Shown piece by piece: positions 48,720-62,000 of a stretch of DNA of 64,000 nt. Origin of the DNA: Jackrogersella multiformis (Eukaryota; Ascomycota; Sordariomycetes; Xylariales; Hypoxylaceae). The notes beneath the pieces were generated by a model. That model was not told the origin of the DNA. It searched no databases and was given only the letters and a program-made list of their open reading frames with translations. The DNA lies in contig CADCXD010000005.1 in NCBI GenBank assembly GCA_902806575.1, positions 1,736,001 through 1,800,000 of the forward strand, given 5' to 3'. Both the position numbers and the translations under genes were made by a program. Each line of letters begins with the position of its first letter. The stretch's first letter is position 1.

Positions 48720-51700
48720 AAGCAGACTGTAACATAACCTTATGCAGATGATTGATACCCGAGAGTCAACAATTCCCGATCCCTACGGCTACCTGCTTAT
48801 ACCTATGTCGACGGCACCTCGTGGGGGCGGTTTCGCAACTTTTCAACATTTCGGCGGGCATCAACCCCTGTTGTGCAAGGACGGACCGTATCTGGGTACT
48901 CTACGCCACAGAACCGCATGGCACTCTCTTTTACGTACTATCTATCTATCGATCGATGTAGATGTCAGCATTGCCGGGTTGCGGCTCTTGATGGTGGTCC
49001 TACAGCTGCTAATCACTTATGACTATTCGCCCTCTAAGGCCTGCAACGACTATCCTTGGTAGGTATAGGTACCCTACCTAGGTACCTAGATACCTTAGCC
49101 ATATTCTATATTTACCTACCTAAATATAAAAGAAAATCACGAGTAAACTCACCTAATAATAATATCCTAGAGAGCTACATCAGATACTTACATACCTACC
49201 TAGGTACCTAACTCAAGATAGAAATCCGGATAGAAATCCGAATTAACCAAGAATATCGGGTTAAGAGATAGTTGCAAACGTTTCTTTCAAATCCCGACCT
49301 AGGAGCAAGCTGCGCAATCGCCGATGCCTGACCAAACCATCGGAACTTGACTAGGCTGGGTCTTAATTACTAGTCAGGAACGGTTAATATGTTATGTCGC
49401 CGCCTCTGAGTGCTTCTTTATTGATTTACGTGACGCAGGGTTTCGGTTGGTACTGAAAGTAAATGTTTTTATGTTGGAACCTGGGAACCTTGGAAGTCAG
49501 GGAGCCGAGAGAGAAAAAAAACTGATCCCTGCTACAGCCACGTTCCCCCCCTAACGTCACGACAGGCAGGTAGGTACCTAGGTATGTATTCTTAGTTGAG
49601 CACGTTGGCGCTGTATTCGCAACTACCTAGTTATAATCTTGAAACTGAAATACAAAATATAATAACAAATAGTAGTTTATTAGGGTGAATGTCAAACGTA
49701 GGTACTTATGAAGAGTCTCGAGTTTGTCACTAAATAAAATTCTTGGCACTTTGCAGAAGATACATTAGGTAGAAGATGACTACCTACCTAGGTAGGTAGA
49801 AAGGACGTCTACTTATTTACATTCCGAGTGTAGTAAAAATAAGGTATTAATAGTTAACATACCTATACTAAAGAGATTTACAAACATTTTTAAGGTGGTC
49901 ATGGTGCTATCCCATGCTCAGCCACCCCGTGCTGCAAGACATCGAAAGGTCTGTGCTGAGAAGATGCCGTGGATGCCAATCAATAATCACAAATCCGTTG
50001 CCCCTGGCCAGGTGGGCATCGTCCATCATCCCCATCAACCCCATCCACCATGGGATGTATTTTGTACATCCGGAGAGGCGACCCGACACGCCGGTATGCA
50101 GGTACATCTACTAGCTGTGAGACAAATCCTGGAATTGCAAATGTGATCTCAAAATTGACAAGAAATCATCACGCCCAATCCCGCTAGCTCTCTCCATCAC
50201 ACATACCTACCTAGAGGTACACATACCCGACGCCCGGGCATATGTATGTACTGTCATCCCATGCTTCTAAACTTTTGTCTTCTTCAACCTTACATAGAGC
50301 GGGAAGCAAGTATTGAGGTCAAAACAGTATCCTAGTCTTCACCGCCTCATCCAGCGATGTATGGCGTCAGATCCTCGATTCCTTCTCGACCAGTTAACAT
50401 ATCGGGACAACATTGCCTGGCTGTTTTCTCTGTCGTCTCCAAGCCAGTGGCAAAGGAACAAGCAAGGATATCAAAGTATCTTCAAGTTATCATACTCATA
50501 CACAGTGTTTGGGCCTATAACTATTAAAGCCATCCGGTAGATTTCCCATCTCAGGTACATACAACGAGTTACGCAATGATGCCGGATGTTTCTCGTTGCC
50601 AACTTTTTTTTTCGTATCCCGCTGGCAATGAGACAACCTGTTCCATGAGGACGGTCTCGCATGGAATGAAAGGGCTCTCGCGTGTCTCCACAGCCCAAAG
50701 CTGCCGCCTTCTCAGAGGTTATCCGTCATTTTGATGTAGCTCATCGGCGTCCCGACCCCCAAATTTGTAGTACTTGCTAGAAATCCTTCTTGGCGCTAGT
50801 GTTGGTCGTTATTTTATGAATCTCGTCCGCCTGTCTCGAATAGCATCTGGGAGATATCAAATCTTATCTCGCCATCTCAGTGGCAGGGACCCTTGTCGTC
50901 GCCCAGCCAGCCTCCCCTGATGAAACTACGGGCTGATATCCTTGCCGCAGAGCCTTCCCACGCTAGAGGCATGCTCCGTCCTGTACACACAGACCTCCCT
51001 ACAAGAGTCTAGCCAAATCGGATAGCAAACTTTTTGAAGTCTATTCTAGATTTCGAGTGTTGTCTAACGTCAGAAAAGCCCAACGGGGATGTCTCCAGAC
51101 CCTTCACACATTTCACGTCACCCCTAGTCCGTGTCGACTATTTCCAACATCAAAATCCGAAAAATCTCTCTTGCTCATGAGCATCTCCACTCAGATCCCT
51201 CTATACCTCTTTTCATTTGCGGCTCCTTCTGAAAGCTAGCAATCGAGAGAGATCAGTACTGCATTGCTACCTCACATACTTGACTTCACATACCGTTGCA
51301 CTAGGCCCCACAGGTTTTTGTAGGTAATACATTATCAGCCTACGGCTCATTCGGCGCAGATTCCCACAACCCCCCATCACTGTTCGGATGGCCCTTGGGG
51401 TTTAGCCACCTAGCGCATCTTCTTCTTTGTTTGCCTCTCGTAGCGGCCCCCCCAGATCTGAAGCTGTTAGTTTGGGTCCATTGCATGCTTGTAGCTACTA
51501 TAGCTTCCCTCCCCCCCCGACTGCACCATGTTTATTCTCTATCAAGTTACTGGCGCATAGCGTAGAGGACTCGTTCTAGGAAGCTGACCCTGTATTATTT
51601 CCCTCGGTGAGAGGGTTCGCGTTGGGCTATATTGCGGTCTATACCGTGATCACAGGAATGTCTGGCAGCATCCTCATCTGTCCACATCGGCTCACCATCC

Positions 51701-52446
51701 CATTCTTAATAAGCATTAAAACGCGGGTCGATGACAGGTAGGTACTCTGCATGCTCGCTCTGTCTGTGCGAGGTACATACATTGTACTAGTTTTCGGCAA
51801 GGAAGATCTTATGGGATCTTCCTTTGATCCCCTGTTGCCACAGACAGGGCAAGCATCACAAATCGATACCCCTTGCTCGCTACTTGGCCCACATTATTCG
51901 CAGGCTTACTTCCCTACCGATTCGGATGCGATCCTCCAAGCAATCTGTACATCTGTACATGGGCACTCCGTCTCCTAGACTGATGGTCCAGTCCTCCTAG
52001 GCCATCCCCGCAGACGTCGAGGACCACACCCACCCAGAGGCGTTGATCTTCCTATTGGCGTGAACCTCCACTAGTCTCATCAACGGTCATGCGTTCATCC
52101 GCGAAGTCTACGTTGAGCTAATGTAATGAAGGACCAATTACCAGCTCCCAGATGTCCCAGCCGAGATGTTATGTTTTCCCTATCCTGTCCTCTCTCCGAG
52201 GGCGTTGCTTACCGCTGTACCTTAGCTCTGTTCGTATGCCATACGTAGTAAGTCTGGACTTGAGGAGGCTAGGCTGTGCAAGCGACTCTGATGAAGGTCT
52301 CGTTATCCTAGATGTGTCAGATCCCTTCTCTGTTTTGTCTTGACCTAGTAGTCATCGGTGACATCCAACCCAGAAATACCGAGTTTTGAACGTTCGAACG
52401 AACGCAGATTATGCCTAACAGTCTAGCGGCTGCCTTTCCGTAGTTA

Positions 52447-52485
52447 CTACCTACCTACCTACCTACCTACCTACCTACCTACCTA
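52447..52485. repeat. (CTAC)n microsatellite, about 9.75 units
   Basis: Uninterrupted 4-bp repeat, unit CTAC. It is the longest pure run of the half-unit that makes up the ACCTAGGT palindromes elsewhere. Confidence 0.95.
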
Positions 52486-53841
52486 GCTCTTCTATTGACG
52501 TTTCCGGTTGGGGCCTGTGACGGCAAGGGTCTGTCTGTTGGTTCTCTGGCAGGCCACCATAACACGGCATTAGCCATTCAGCCGAGAAACCCAATGGTCA
52601 CGGCCCACTCGATATAGACGTTGCTACTTTTGCTATCATCCATGACAGAAAAGGTGTGTGGCTCAGCAGCTACCATGCTGGGGGATCTTTTCTTATTACC
52701 ACACCTAGCCTATTAAGCGTGCGGCTTCTGTCTCGTAGACGAAGCCTTAAAACGTGCATCCAGTCCCTTTTCAATATCTCTACCGTATCTGGCCAGGTAC
52801 CGTCCTAGGCTGACCCAACACTCACGAACACCCTCTCCTCCAGACGTGTAGGCCCTGCCCTTTCCTCGGACCCTCCCTGGACATTTCTCCGTAAGGATGG
52901 GCGGTACCATTCGGTATTAATTCCACCTCTGTCATCCTTAAAGAGCAGGGGTTTCCTCGAAGGCGCCTTGTTGCGACCACGGACTACCTCCAAAGCCCAA
53001 ATACATATACATAACGCAAGGCCTACCGGTGTCTAGACGTTTTGAGGCGACCGACCCCACTAGTCCATCATTCGAGGATCATCGATTTATATACAAAGAA
53101 TCATAGTATTCAGGAAGCATAGACCTAAAGTCTACTCCTCTACGTCCTCGGCATATATACGTGGTGGCACCATATCTATGTCTTGCAACCTCCTTGCCAT
53201 CTAATCTAGTTGGTGACAAACAGGCTTGATCATAGGTTTGTACTATTACGGCTTGCGTTGCTTGACTCTCGTTTCAACAATTCAATATATACCCAATAAG
53301 TCCTGGTCGGTGAAGAGTGCCTACTCTGGAGACTTCGAGCGTCGATAGTTGGATTTCTCCGCGACAACATTCGAAAGGAAATATATCAACCGAAGGAACG
53401 CTATTCTAGAAATAAGGCCCTTCGACGACCACCGCTCTATATATCTATGGCATGCACGTGCGATTTCTCTCGGCGGTATTAGAAAGCACCTAAGAGCTAC
53501 ATATCACCCGAGCCTAACCCGGTACCAAGGTCCTGGCCAGTCTCCTCTTGCAGCCCTATCGATAGTCGAGATTTTCGTTGATCTCGAAGTCGGTGAAATT
53601 CTTCTTCTGGCCTTCTTGCTACTTCGTCGAGCATCAACCGTAGAGAGTTGGTTTCCTTGGGGCCTATCTAAACGACGACGTACTTCGGCAAGTAGCTCTC
53701 ACCTGGCTTCTGGAATTACATCGCTCTCGATACCCAACCCCTGCAACATTTCCAATGCTCGTTACCAGGCATCTCGATACGGAGCAAAACCACTGGTCTA
53801 GCAAATTTGAGACCACCTTCCATAAACCTACAAGCCCACGC

Positions 53842-56022
53842 ATGTCGAGCTACGACGGCCATCTGTCGACACAGCCTGATTGGCAGGGGCATTACTCCTT
53901 TCTTCCTCCCGGGGAGGGCAATATCTTTGCACAGCCTTTCGAGCAAGTCTCGGGTTCTAGTAGTAACAATGACATTACTTCGCAACAGCGCCCCACGAGC
54001 GCGCATAACAGCACTCTCGATAACACGAGCCAGGCAGCTCAGAGTAGTCTTCACTCACCAATGAGCCACTCTCGTATATTAGATCCACTTGGACTTCGAC
54101 AACCAAAGGCCGAATCCCCTGTTCATGAACAGTCTGATGTACAGGGCGCGACTTACGCTATTAAAGCAGAGTCTGCCCACGAAGAATCCTTAGCTTCTAC
54201 AGATCATCAGAGGCTTCTACCTGGGCCAAACACGATAGGCTCGGCATCTTCAGGGCAAGGACATGAAGCTACCTCTGGTCCAGGCGGGAATGAAGAGGGT
54301 GCTATAGGAAAAGATGAAGACGACGAAGTATTGGATGACGATGAAATGGTGGAGGCAGAGGGAGAGACTACGACGCAGCCACAAACTGCAGCTGAGCGTA
54401 CAGCTGCTCGGAGGAAGATGAAGCGCTTCAGGTAGGAGATGAGAATTCAGTGACCAGCGAACCATATTAACATTGGCAGGCTTACACACCAGCAAACCCG
54501 TTTCTTGATGAGCGAGTTTGCGAAACAACCACACCCGGATGCCGCACACCGAGAACGACTTTCAAGGGAGATCCCAGGGCTAAGTCCCAGGCAGGTCCAA
54601 GTATGGTTTCAAAACAGGTATGGCTACTGCGGCAACTTTGCTATGGAATAACTCTAAACTTTCGTAGGAGAGCGAAGATCAAGAGGCTTACAGCCGATGA
54701 CCGAGAGCGAATGATCAAAATGCGTGCCGTGCCGGACGACTTTGATAATGTCCAGGCACTTCATTCTCCTTACGGAGCTGTCCACGGACTGGGGACCCCA
54801 ATCACGCCCCCTGTCGATTTTGGAACTTCTTCATATACGGATCATATCATGCGGCCGCTGATGGTGGACACCATGCGTAGAGGGGAGAACGAAGACCATA
54901 TGTCCCCAACGGGCCTAACCCCAGCTTTTGGAGGCATCGGCTTCACACCTTCGGGAACAATGAGCAACTCCGATATGCTTTCTCCGTTATCACCGTCCTC
55001 GAACGATCGAGGGTATTACTCGAGTCACCTGACGAGTCCTCTCGGAGGAGGCCACAGGTCTTCGAACCCTTTCGCTAGACAAAACAGCCTCGACTCCGGT
55101 GTTCAAATGCATTCACAGAATAGGCAGCAAATTCGCCCTCTACAGCCACTTCAACTCAGGGAGACAATGTCAAGGTCAAGGCCGGACAGTTTACAGTCGC
55201 CCTTGCGCTCGAGTATGTCATGGAAAGGAGACTCGATCGACTACACTACGTATTCGAACACCAGCGGTAGTTCTGGAATTGGCGGAAGACACCAATCTCT
55301 TTATCAACCGGACCAGATGGGTAGCAACCCAGGTAGTTCGATGAACTACGACTCTGGCTCATATTCCTGTAAGGCTTATTCTCGCTAATCGACATCGGCC
55401 GCTAATATATTTTCTAGCTTCGGGTGTCCAATCCTCTCCGACGAATATAAATTACTCAAGCCTACAGCAGCCTTCGCAAAATAGGTCTCGCCTTCGAGCA
55501 GCTTCTGCGACTCTTCCACTCGGCCTAGACCTACGACATCAATACCGACCCATGTCAACAACCCACGGGATTCAGTCTCCTGGCCATTCTTCGACGCCTC
55601 GAGTCGCAACTACTACGCCCTACGGGTCATCATCCGCATACACTACTAGTTTTCCGTCTGCTCCCCTAACAGCACCCATCGACTTTCCACTTTCCAGGAC
55701 TCCAGGGATCAGTAGAACCTCGGTTCAGGATTATTCGATGCCCCAGATGAGCGCGCCGATTGCCCCCTCTCAAGATTTTACCCAAGCGTTACAAGGTAGT
55801 ATGGGCAGCTCAAATACCAGGACCCCTATGAGAGATACATTCGGGGGTGGTCCCTTGAGTCAGGGACAGGGATCCAGTGAAAGAAGCGAGGATTACTCAC
55901 AGGAGGGACTAGGTGGATCTGGTTCAAGCTTGAAGCGAAAACGAAGCTCGTTTAGCCTCTCGCAAGGTGGACACACGCCCGGGCCAACGCAGACATCCCA
56001 ACCATACGGACACGCGACTTGA
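53842..56022 (+). CDS. Homeodomain transcription factor
   Basis: Predicted 677-residue nuclear DNA-binding protein. Exons are 53842-54431, 54480-54617, 54668-55368 and 55418-56022; the three introns are only 48, 50 and 49 bp, and all junctions are GT-AG. The homeodomain spans about residues 192-252: basic arm RRKMKRFRLTHQQTRFL, helix 2 AHRERLSREIPGLS, and recognition helix PRQVQVWFQNRRAKIKR with the invariant WFxNxR. An intron interrupts the WFQNR codons. Before it lies an acidic Glu/Asp run (about 168-185). After it the protein is long, Ser/Pro/Gln-rich and probably disordered, with a basic patch SLKRKRSS near the end. A start at 53755 would add 29 residues; I prefer 53842 because the segment MSSYDGHLSTQPDWQGHYSF looks conserved, but this is a judgement. 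Fungal relatives control conidiation and hyphal development. Confidence 0.88.
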
Positions 56023-59000
56023 AAGGTATATCACTTAGAGCTAATGGTCTACGAAATACCAATAAGGGGGGGTGAAGCGCAGTGACACAGAAACTCGAAA
56101 ACGATGTGGCGCTCTTCTGATTCGATTCTAAAATAATACCCAAGTTTAAGGACTCTACTAGATTACCATGTGTTACTATATACTTTTGGTTGGATTTTTC
56201 AAGTTGCATTTCTCGATGTGGATGTGCCACAGCGTCACAGCAACTTTTTTTGGAGTATTGAGTTTTCGGTATAGCGGCGGTTGGGCGGAATCAGAATGAT
56301 TGTGTTTATGACTCGAGAAAAAGAACATAACAAAACATACATACTGAATGAAGGAAAGGGACGGCTGGCGTGGCTACGAGATGGAACGTCGTGTGATCAA
56401 GATCAAGATGGTAAAAACAAGCGAGCATACATCCCACCGCTCGACGCGCGAACTGGTTACCATTTGCCCTTGGGGCTGTACATAGGCACTTCCTCGATCG
56501 AGATAACCTCTCGCGATCAATGTAAGCTCCTGGTTCACAAAATCGAATCAGGCTTGTAAAGAACCTGCTCATCAAGTCTAATATTCACACCGAAGCTTAT
56601 TTCGCTTGTCGCCCTCTTGCAGGATCCACACGGTAGTGAGAACAGTCGGATTACTACATGCCTTACATACCTCCTATTTGAAGCTTGGTACCGATCAGCA
56701 TTCCAAATTCTAATGTTCTCCGCAAGCCCCATAGATCTGTGTTGAGGCTCACGACTAGTAATGCACGAACTGCCTCCCGGTATGCATCTCGGCTTAGAGG
56801 GCCCAGTGTAAAAGACATCAGATACACTTACCGAAGACCGAAGATATAAGCCCCAGCTTACTACTACTACAGTACGCCAGGTTTGCCGACTTCCTGCCCT
56901 ATAACATACATAACGAAGTTGTAGTAGCGTGGAGAAAGAGGGTTTTGCCCCTAAAATCGGAATGTAACGCCGATATATGGTAAATCTCGTTTTGGAGAGA
57001 TCTCGTTCCACTCAGAAATCCCCGAACACGTTTTAGCAATTAACGAAGAAGGCGGTCCTCCTTACCTAGACAATGTTCGATACGACACTGCAAGCGCCGG
57101 ACAACTAAACGACTTCCTCTATTTCGTTCTCAAACTTTTTTTTTTTTTTTCCCTTATCTCTCCTTATGTCTACTCCCTGGTGGGGAGGTTTTGTTCACGT
57201 AGCAAATACGGCGGCATCTTAGCCAGTGGTGGGGTTTGAAAGGGATGAAATTTTATACCCCTGTAATCTCTACTACATGCCTTCTTGTTATAGTAGGTAT
57301 TGCTATACTGAATAGGCAAGAAGGTCAAGAAAGAAAGCAAGGACTCGTTACATAAAAAACCCCAAAACTATCTCCAAACCAACACTCAGGGGTCAGCAAA
57401 TTGGTAAGGCCGCAAATTTGGACTATCACCATCTCGCACTCCCTCGCCGTTTAGAGGATGCACCTAGAAAATAATTCCTGGGATATCCCATCTTCCAACA
57501 TAGGCAATGCAGGCAACATAGCTACGCACAGTAACAGTTTTGAAGCATCCCACTGCGTTACATGGATGCACCTGGGGTACTTCAAAAGCCAATAAAGGTT
57601 AGGGGAGACCCCAAAGCTGACAACTGCATGATGGGTTGCACAAGACGCAGCCTGCTGCATACGAAAGGGATGGGATTTATGACGGCTGCTGCGTTTGGTG
57701 CGACCCTCCACCACCTAGGTTAGGTAGGCTACCTCCTAACCTAGGCTTATTATGCAGGAGAAAGACGAAGTATGTATGCTAGGTACATACGGCGCGGTGA
57801 GACCCTGTCGGGAGCTGGATCTTAAGTCTGTGGAAGACAACACAAGGGACCTAAAAAAACGATGCTGTGCCAGATACCACAACATAACGACTGGCTCAGA
57901 TCCTCGGGCACGGGAAGGATTTAGGTGGACGGCCCTCGCTCTCCCCAGCCTCGAGAAGAAGGAGGGTTATTCCCGTCAAAGGCAAGCGAGAAAGCAAGCA
58001 TCCACCTATACGACCACCTAGCTAACCTACCTAACCTACCTTAACCAAATATTGATGTGAAAATGGAAAGGGTGTATTTTTTACATGTCACGCCGCACAG
58101 CAGATGCCGCCGTCGCTCGCCGGCAAAGCTATGCTCGAAGCTTAGCCTAGGGCAGAGCTTTCCGGCCAAGGATTCCCGGTACAACGACCGTGCCCAAGAC
58201 AGACAGCTGCGCTACGACGCTTAAGATCGCTCCGATATTTTTGGCTAGACGGTACATCTGACGCCCATCTCCTTCGGGACTAGGCGCCGGACAGCGCAGC
58301 AACCGGTAGTGAGCGAGAGCCCAAGTGTTTATAAAAAGCGAAAAGGAGGATGGACTTTGCGTCATTCCGCACGCAAGACAACATCGCGTTGCAGATAATC
58401 TTCCTCCTTCTTTTTTTTCTTTTCTTCTTCTTCTACCTACACTTCAGGCACCTGTCGGAAGCTCTCGGTCTAGCCTTGTGTGTGTTTGACGACGCAGCAC
58501 CACAGCTACGACTTCTTGTCCGTTGGTTTACAGAAACTCCATCCATCCATCCCATCCATGCCAACGTATCAATACCTATGCAGACTGCATACAACATCAA
58601 CGACGGCCGAATCTGACTGCAGTTAGATTTAGTCAACGTGTCTCTGCGTTGTTTTAGAGGCCTTAGCTCTGTCGTGTTCTTCTATTATTCTCCCGTTCGC
58701 GTCGCTATGCCCACGCTTATTACAGCAAGCTCATCTTACACGCCCCCGCCCCCCTTCAGCCACAGGCGCAAGCGCGCGGTCGATCGGTTCTTGGACGATT
58801 GAATCTTGATCGGACAGATTTAGCTGATTACTGTCAATCAAAGCTCGCGGACCCGTTTGAAGCCACAGTTTGGTTCGTGTTATGCACCTGGCCGTAGCAG
58901 CCGAAGCCAGGGCTATAAGATGTGCTATTATAGTCCCCACCCGTTCCACCCCATCAGAGTATTGCTTGAATCTTGACTTCCCCTATTGAGACGCTGTGAT

Positions 59001-62000
59001 TCCCATCCCGTCGTGGTCTTGCCCTTTTCCGTACGGGTATGTTACTAAGGCAAGCCAACTACCTAATGTACCCCCTACGTAAATACAAAGTACAAAAGCC
59101 CTGCGCGGTTGTACATCTCTCACCGTATGCCCCTTTCGTAAGTATGTACGGATGCACGGTGACGGGTGTGCAGAGGGAAATCCAGGAAGGCGATCATTTT
59201 AGTTAGGCTCGATCGAGTTCCAGGCTTGGCTTCTACGCTTCGAGTTTCCGGCCTGCGAATCATAATTTATCTTCAGCACAGCCATGACTCAGCAATCCTG
59301 TTTGTTACCTAACTTGCCGCTGACTGGCCGCATCCGCGAATGGACCCCTATGGCTTAGATTTACCTCTATACGCTAGAGATTCCCCCCCTACAAGCCGAT
59401 AGACCAAGAAGATAGAGGCAGAAGAGACTATCAGAATCTGACGGGAACTTCAGCCTTGATGACCGACGGAGCCTCGCCTAATGGCCCCCAATTCTCCTAG
59501 CCTACTACCAGGAACCGTCTAGATTCACTGGGAGGAAGATCGCCCGCCATTTAGGCAAAAGGTGTGGAATGACAATACATGGGGCCGCCAGGGGCCAGCT
59601 AGCCTGAGAGCCGAGACGATAGCTAAGCCTAGCCAGTCAATGTCCCATACGTTTACCTAACCGGGCAGAAATTCTCCGGATGTGGGGGGGAAGCAAAAGC
59701 GAGAAGCATTTCATGAAGCATGTATCGTTCTCGTGTCTGGGGGAGGAACAAGGGATGACGCATAGGGGAAGGGGAACTAGAGCCCACGATGTCGAGCGAA
59801 GGTAACTTCCGAATTGACCCAGGGTCGAACAGAGGAAATGTCAGGGCCCCGGAAGGACCATCTCCAGAAACCGGTTCCTGGAGCCTAGATGCAGTTCGGC
59901 ACTTTTCATCAGTAGCTGAAAACACCTCTAAGTGGGTATCTACGTATTCTACCTATCTCTCCCCAGATGTAGGTAAAGCAATATTGCTTGAGCAGCTTGC
60001 CGGGCGGAAGTTCTACACCCCCGATTGCCCCTTTATGTCCCTACTCTTGCTTGGCGGCGACTTTCCCCATAGGTCTACCGAGGTATGCTGGAAATCGAAT
60101 TGTTAGGTATCCAGAACCTTTCAATGAAACGAGTGGCGGCGCCAGGGGGCTGCCATACGAGCAGCATCCCGCGCCGAGGGGCAAGCCACCTCGGCCGCGA
60201 GCCCGGTCGCTGGCCCGAAATCGTAGCACCCTTACGAGTCGAAGATTTCGTGTCTCTGCGTATACGTCTTCATCACGCCACACTGCTATGAGAGGCTGGA
60301 GTGTAATCTTCGCTTGCAGATGGATGACGATAACCGTGCAGCTGTTGGCGTCTGCGGGCTTGTCTTGTGCCCCGGTTCATTCACGTATTTTCCTAGGTAC
60401 CCGACTCGGCTGTATTGCAACTAGGTTGCCCTATCTGTCGTATAGCCGCGCCCTGTCATTGCATGGCAGTTATGGCCGCTCTTAGCACGCGATGATGCCA
60501 TGCGACTTATATTTCGCCGACATGAAATCCCAGTCGACCGGCCTGTAGAAGAAGGCGGCGGGTAACAGCGACATGTAGACTTTCCTCAAGAACTAGTCTC
60601 TTAGCAACCGTATACGAGTGGATGGTAAGCCAAGAATTACGCCCTCTAAGTGGGTTCCCGTAGGAAAACCCATACCGCGGAGACCCTAAGTCATAGAGTC
60701 TATTGTATCGTATATCTAGGTCCTATGTAGTCGGACACTATATTTCCCGTGTGCTACTTGCAAGGGAATCGGTTCAGCATCCAAGACATCAAATCCCCAA
60801 GAAGTCTCCGACGAGATGCTCCTAGAATTTCCGTTCGTCCAGGAAACAGCCTGGGATACAGACATGTGTCTTGGAATCCGGGGGCGGCTGGAAACCTGCA
60901 GCGCGGGGGTTGGCCCATCCATCCATCTATCTACCTATCTATCTAGCAGCAGCACGAGGACCTGGATAATGGCCATGATGTTTAAAGTGCCCTGCAGGAT
61001 TCTAGCATAGTTTAAAGGAACCTTCTAACGTGGGGAAGCATGTAGGACGCAGGAGAGACTACTGTATAGCGCTACTACTTACTTCCCGGTGGCTTGTAAC
61101 CCTCGTCTGTTCGAAAGGGGTAAGGGGCCAAGAACTACCAGTCACAGGCAGGTAAGCGGCCAGAAACTCGGTGCTTCTACGTGAGAGTGAATCATAGGGG
61201 AGGAACTCTCTGCCTGGAAACCCAATGTTGACGCCCCCTTCTAGCTCCGCTTGGGCTGCCGCGCTTCTACTCGCGAACTGTGAGCCCCATCTTCCCCATT
61301 CTTACCATCCCCTACTGCTTCCGTTAGCCGCCCCAAGTGCACCGGCTCATATCGAGATCGAGGGGAAGCCAGCACGGCAGTCGCCATTTGTCTTTGTTTT
61401 ATGTAGTGCTAAGTTCTAGGCGCAACGAAGACGACGGAATCGAAACGGTAGAAAGGGCATTGATGGTTTGGCCACCGTCCAGGAAACAGAAAGGGGAGAG
61501 ACGAGGAGGCCCTGACGAAGAAACAGCGTTTACCCGCCGGACCATATCTGCTACTGCTGTTACTTGGGGGGAGGAAACGAAGAGGTGCAGCTATTACTTC
61601 GGTTGTTTTCAGGAACCTTCCTTCATACAACGACAATGGTACTGGGCTTAATACACGAGCACTTGTACGCCCAATAACCATAGTCACAACCAAATAGAAT
61701 CGAGAGCACTACTATTAATAGATAAACTACTAATTCGCATCTACGTCTATAGTAATTATTAAACCTACGAGCTCGAATAGACGTATGCTCTCCTTAATGA
61801 AGCTAAATTGCGAATTCATATGAATAGAGGGCCTCGCCCCCTATAAGACGCAGTCCTAACGGCGTGGGAAAAGCAGCACATGGCCCTCTGGCTGCCATAT
61901 GTGGAGGTGAGCCTACAGGATAGATGAATAAACTAACCGGTGAGGCGTGATCGAATCGTTTAAGCACGAGTAATTCGTAGACCAGGTTTGATACGAGATA

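Larger units (their letters stand above)
46395..53754. other. Gene desert, right part, 7.4 kb
   Basis: No supported gene. It holds the strongest ACCT/AGGT repeat blocks (48020-48083, 48391-48424, 48643-48719, 49060-49205, 52447-52485), a run of ten G near 47477, and the homeodomain gene promoter at its right end. An open frame at 53349-53801 ends inside the first exon of that gene in another frame and is not supported. Confidence 0.5.

Noticed and set aside
53349..53801. 150-residue open frame before the homeodomain gene
   Set aside because: It overlaps the first homeodomain exon in another frame, has no domain, and fits leader sequence.
56535..57011. 158-residue minus-strand open frame downstream of the homeodomain gene
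   Set aside because: Composition looks random, with no domain or conserved pattern.
59789..60485. Overlapping plus-strand open frames
   Set aside because: Different frames overlap without a splicing scheme, and no family resemblance is seen.
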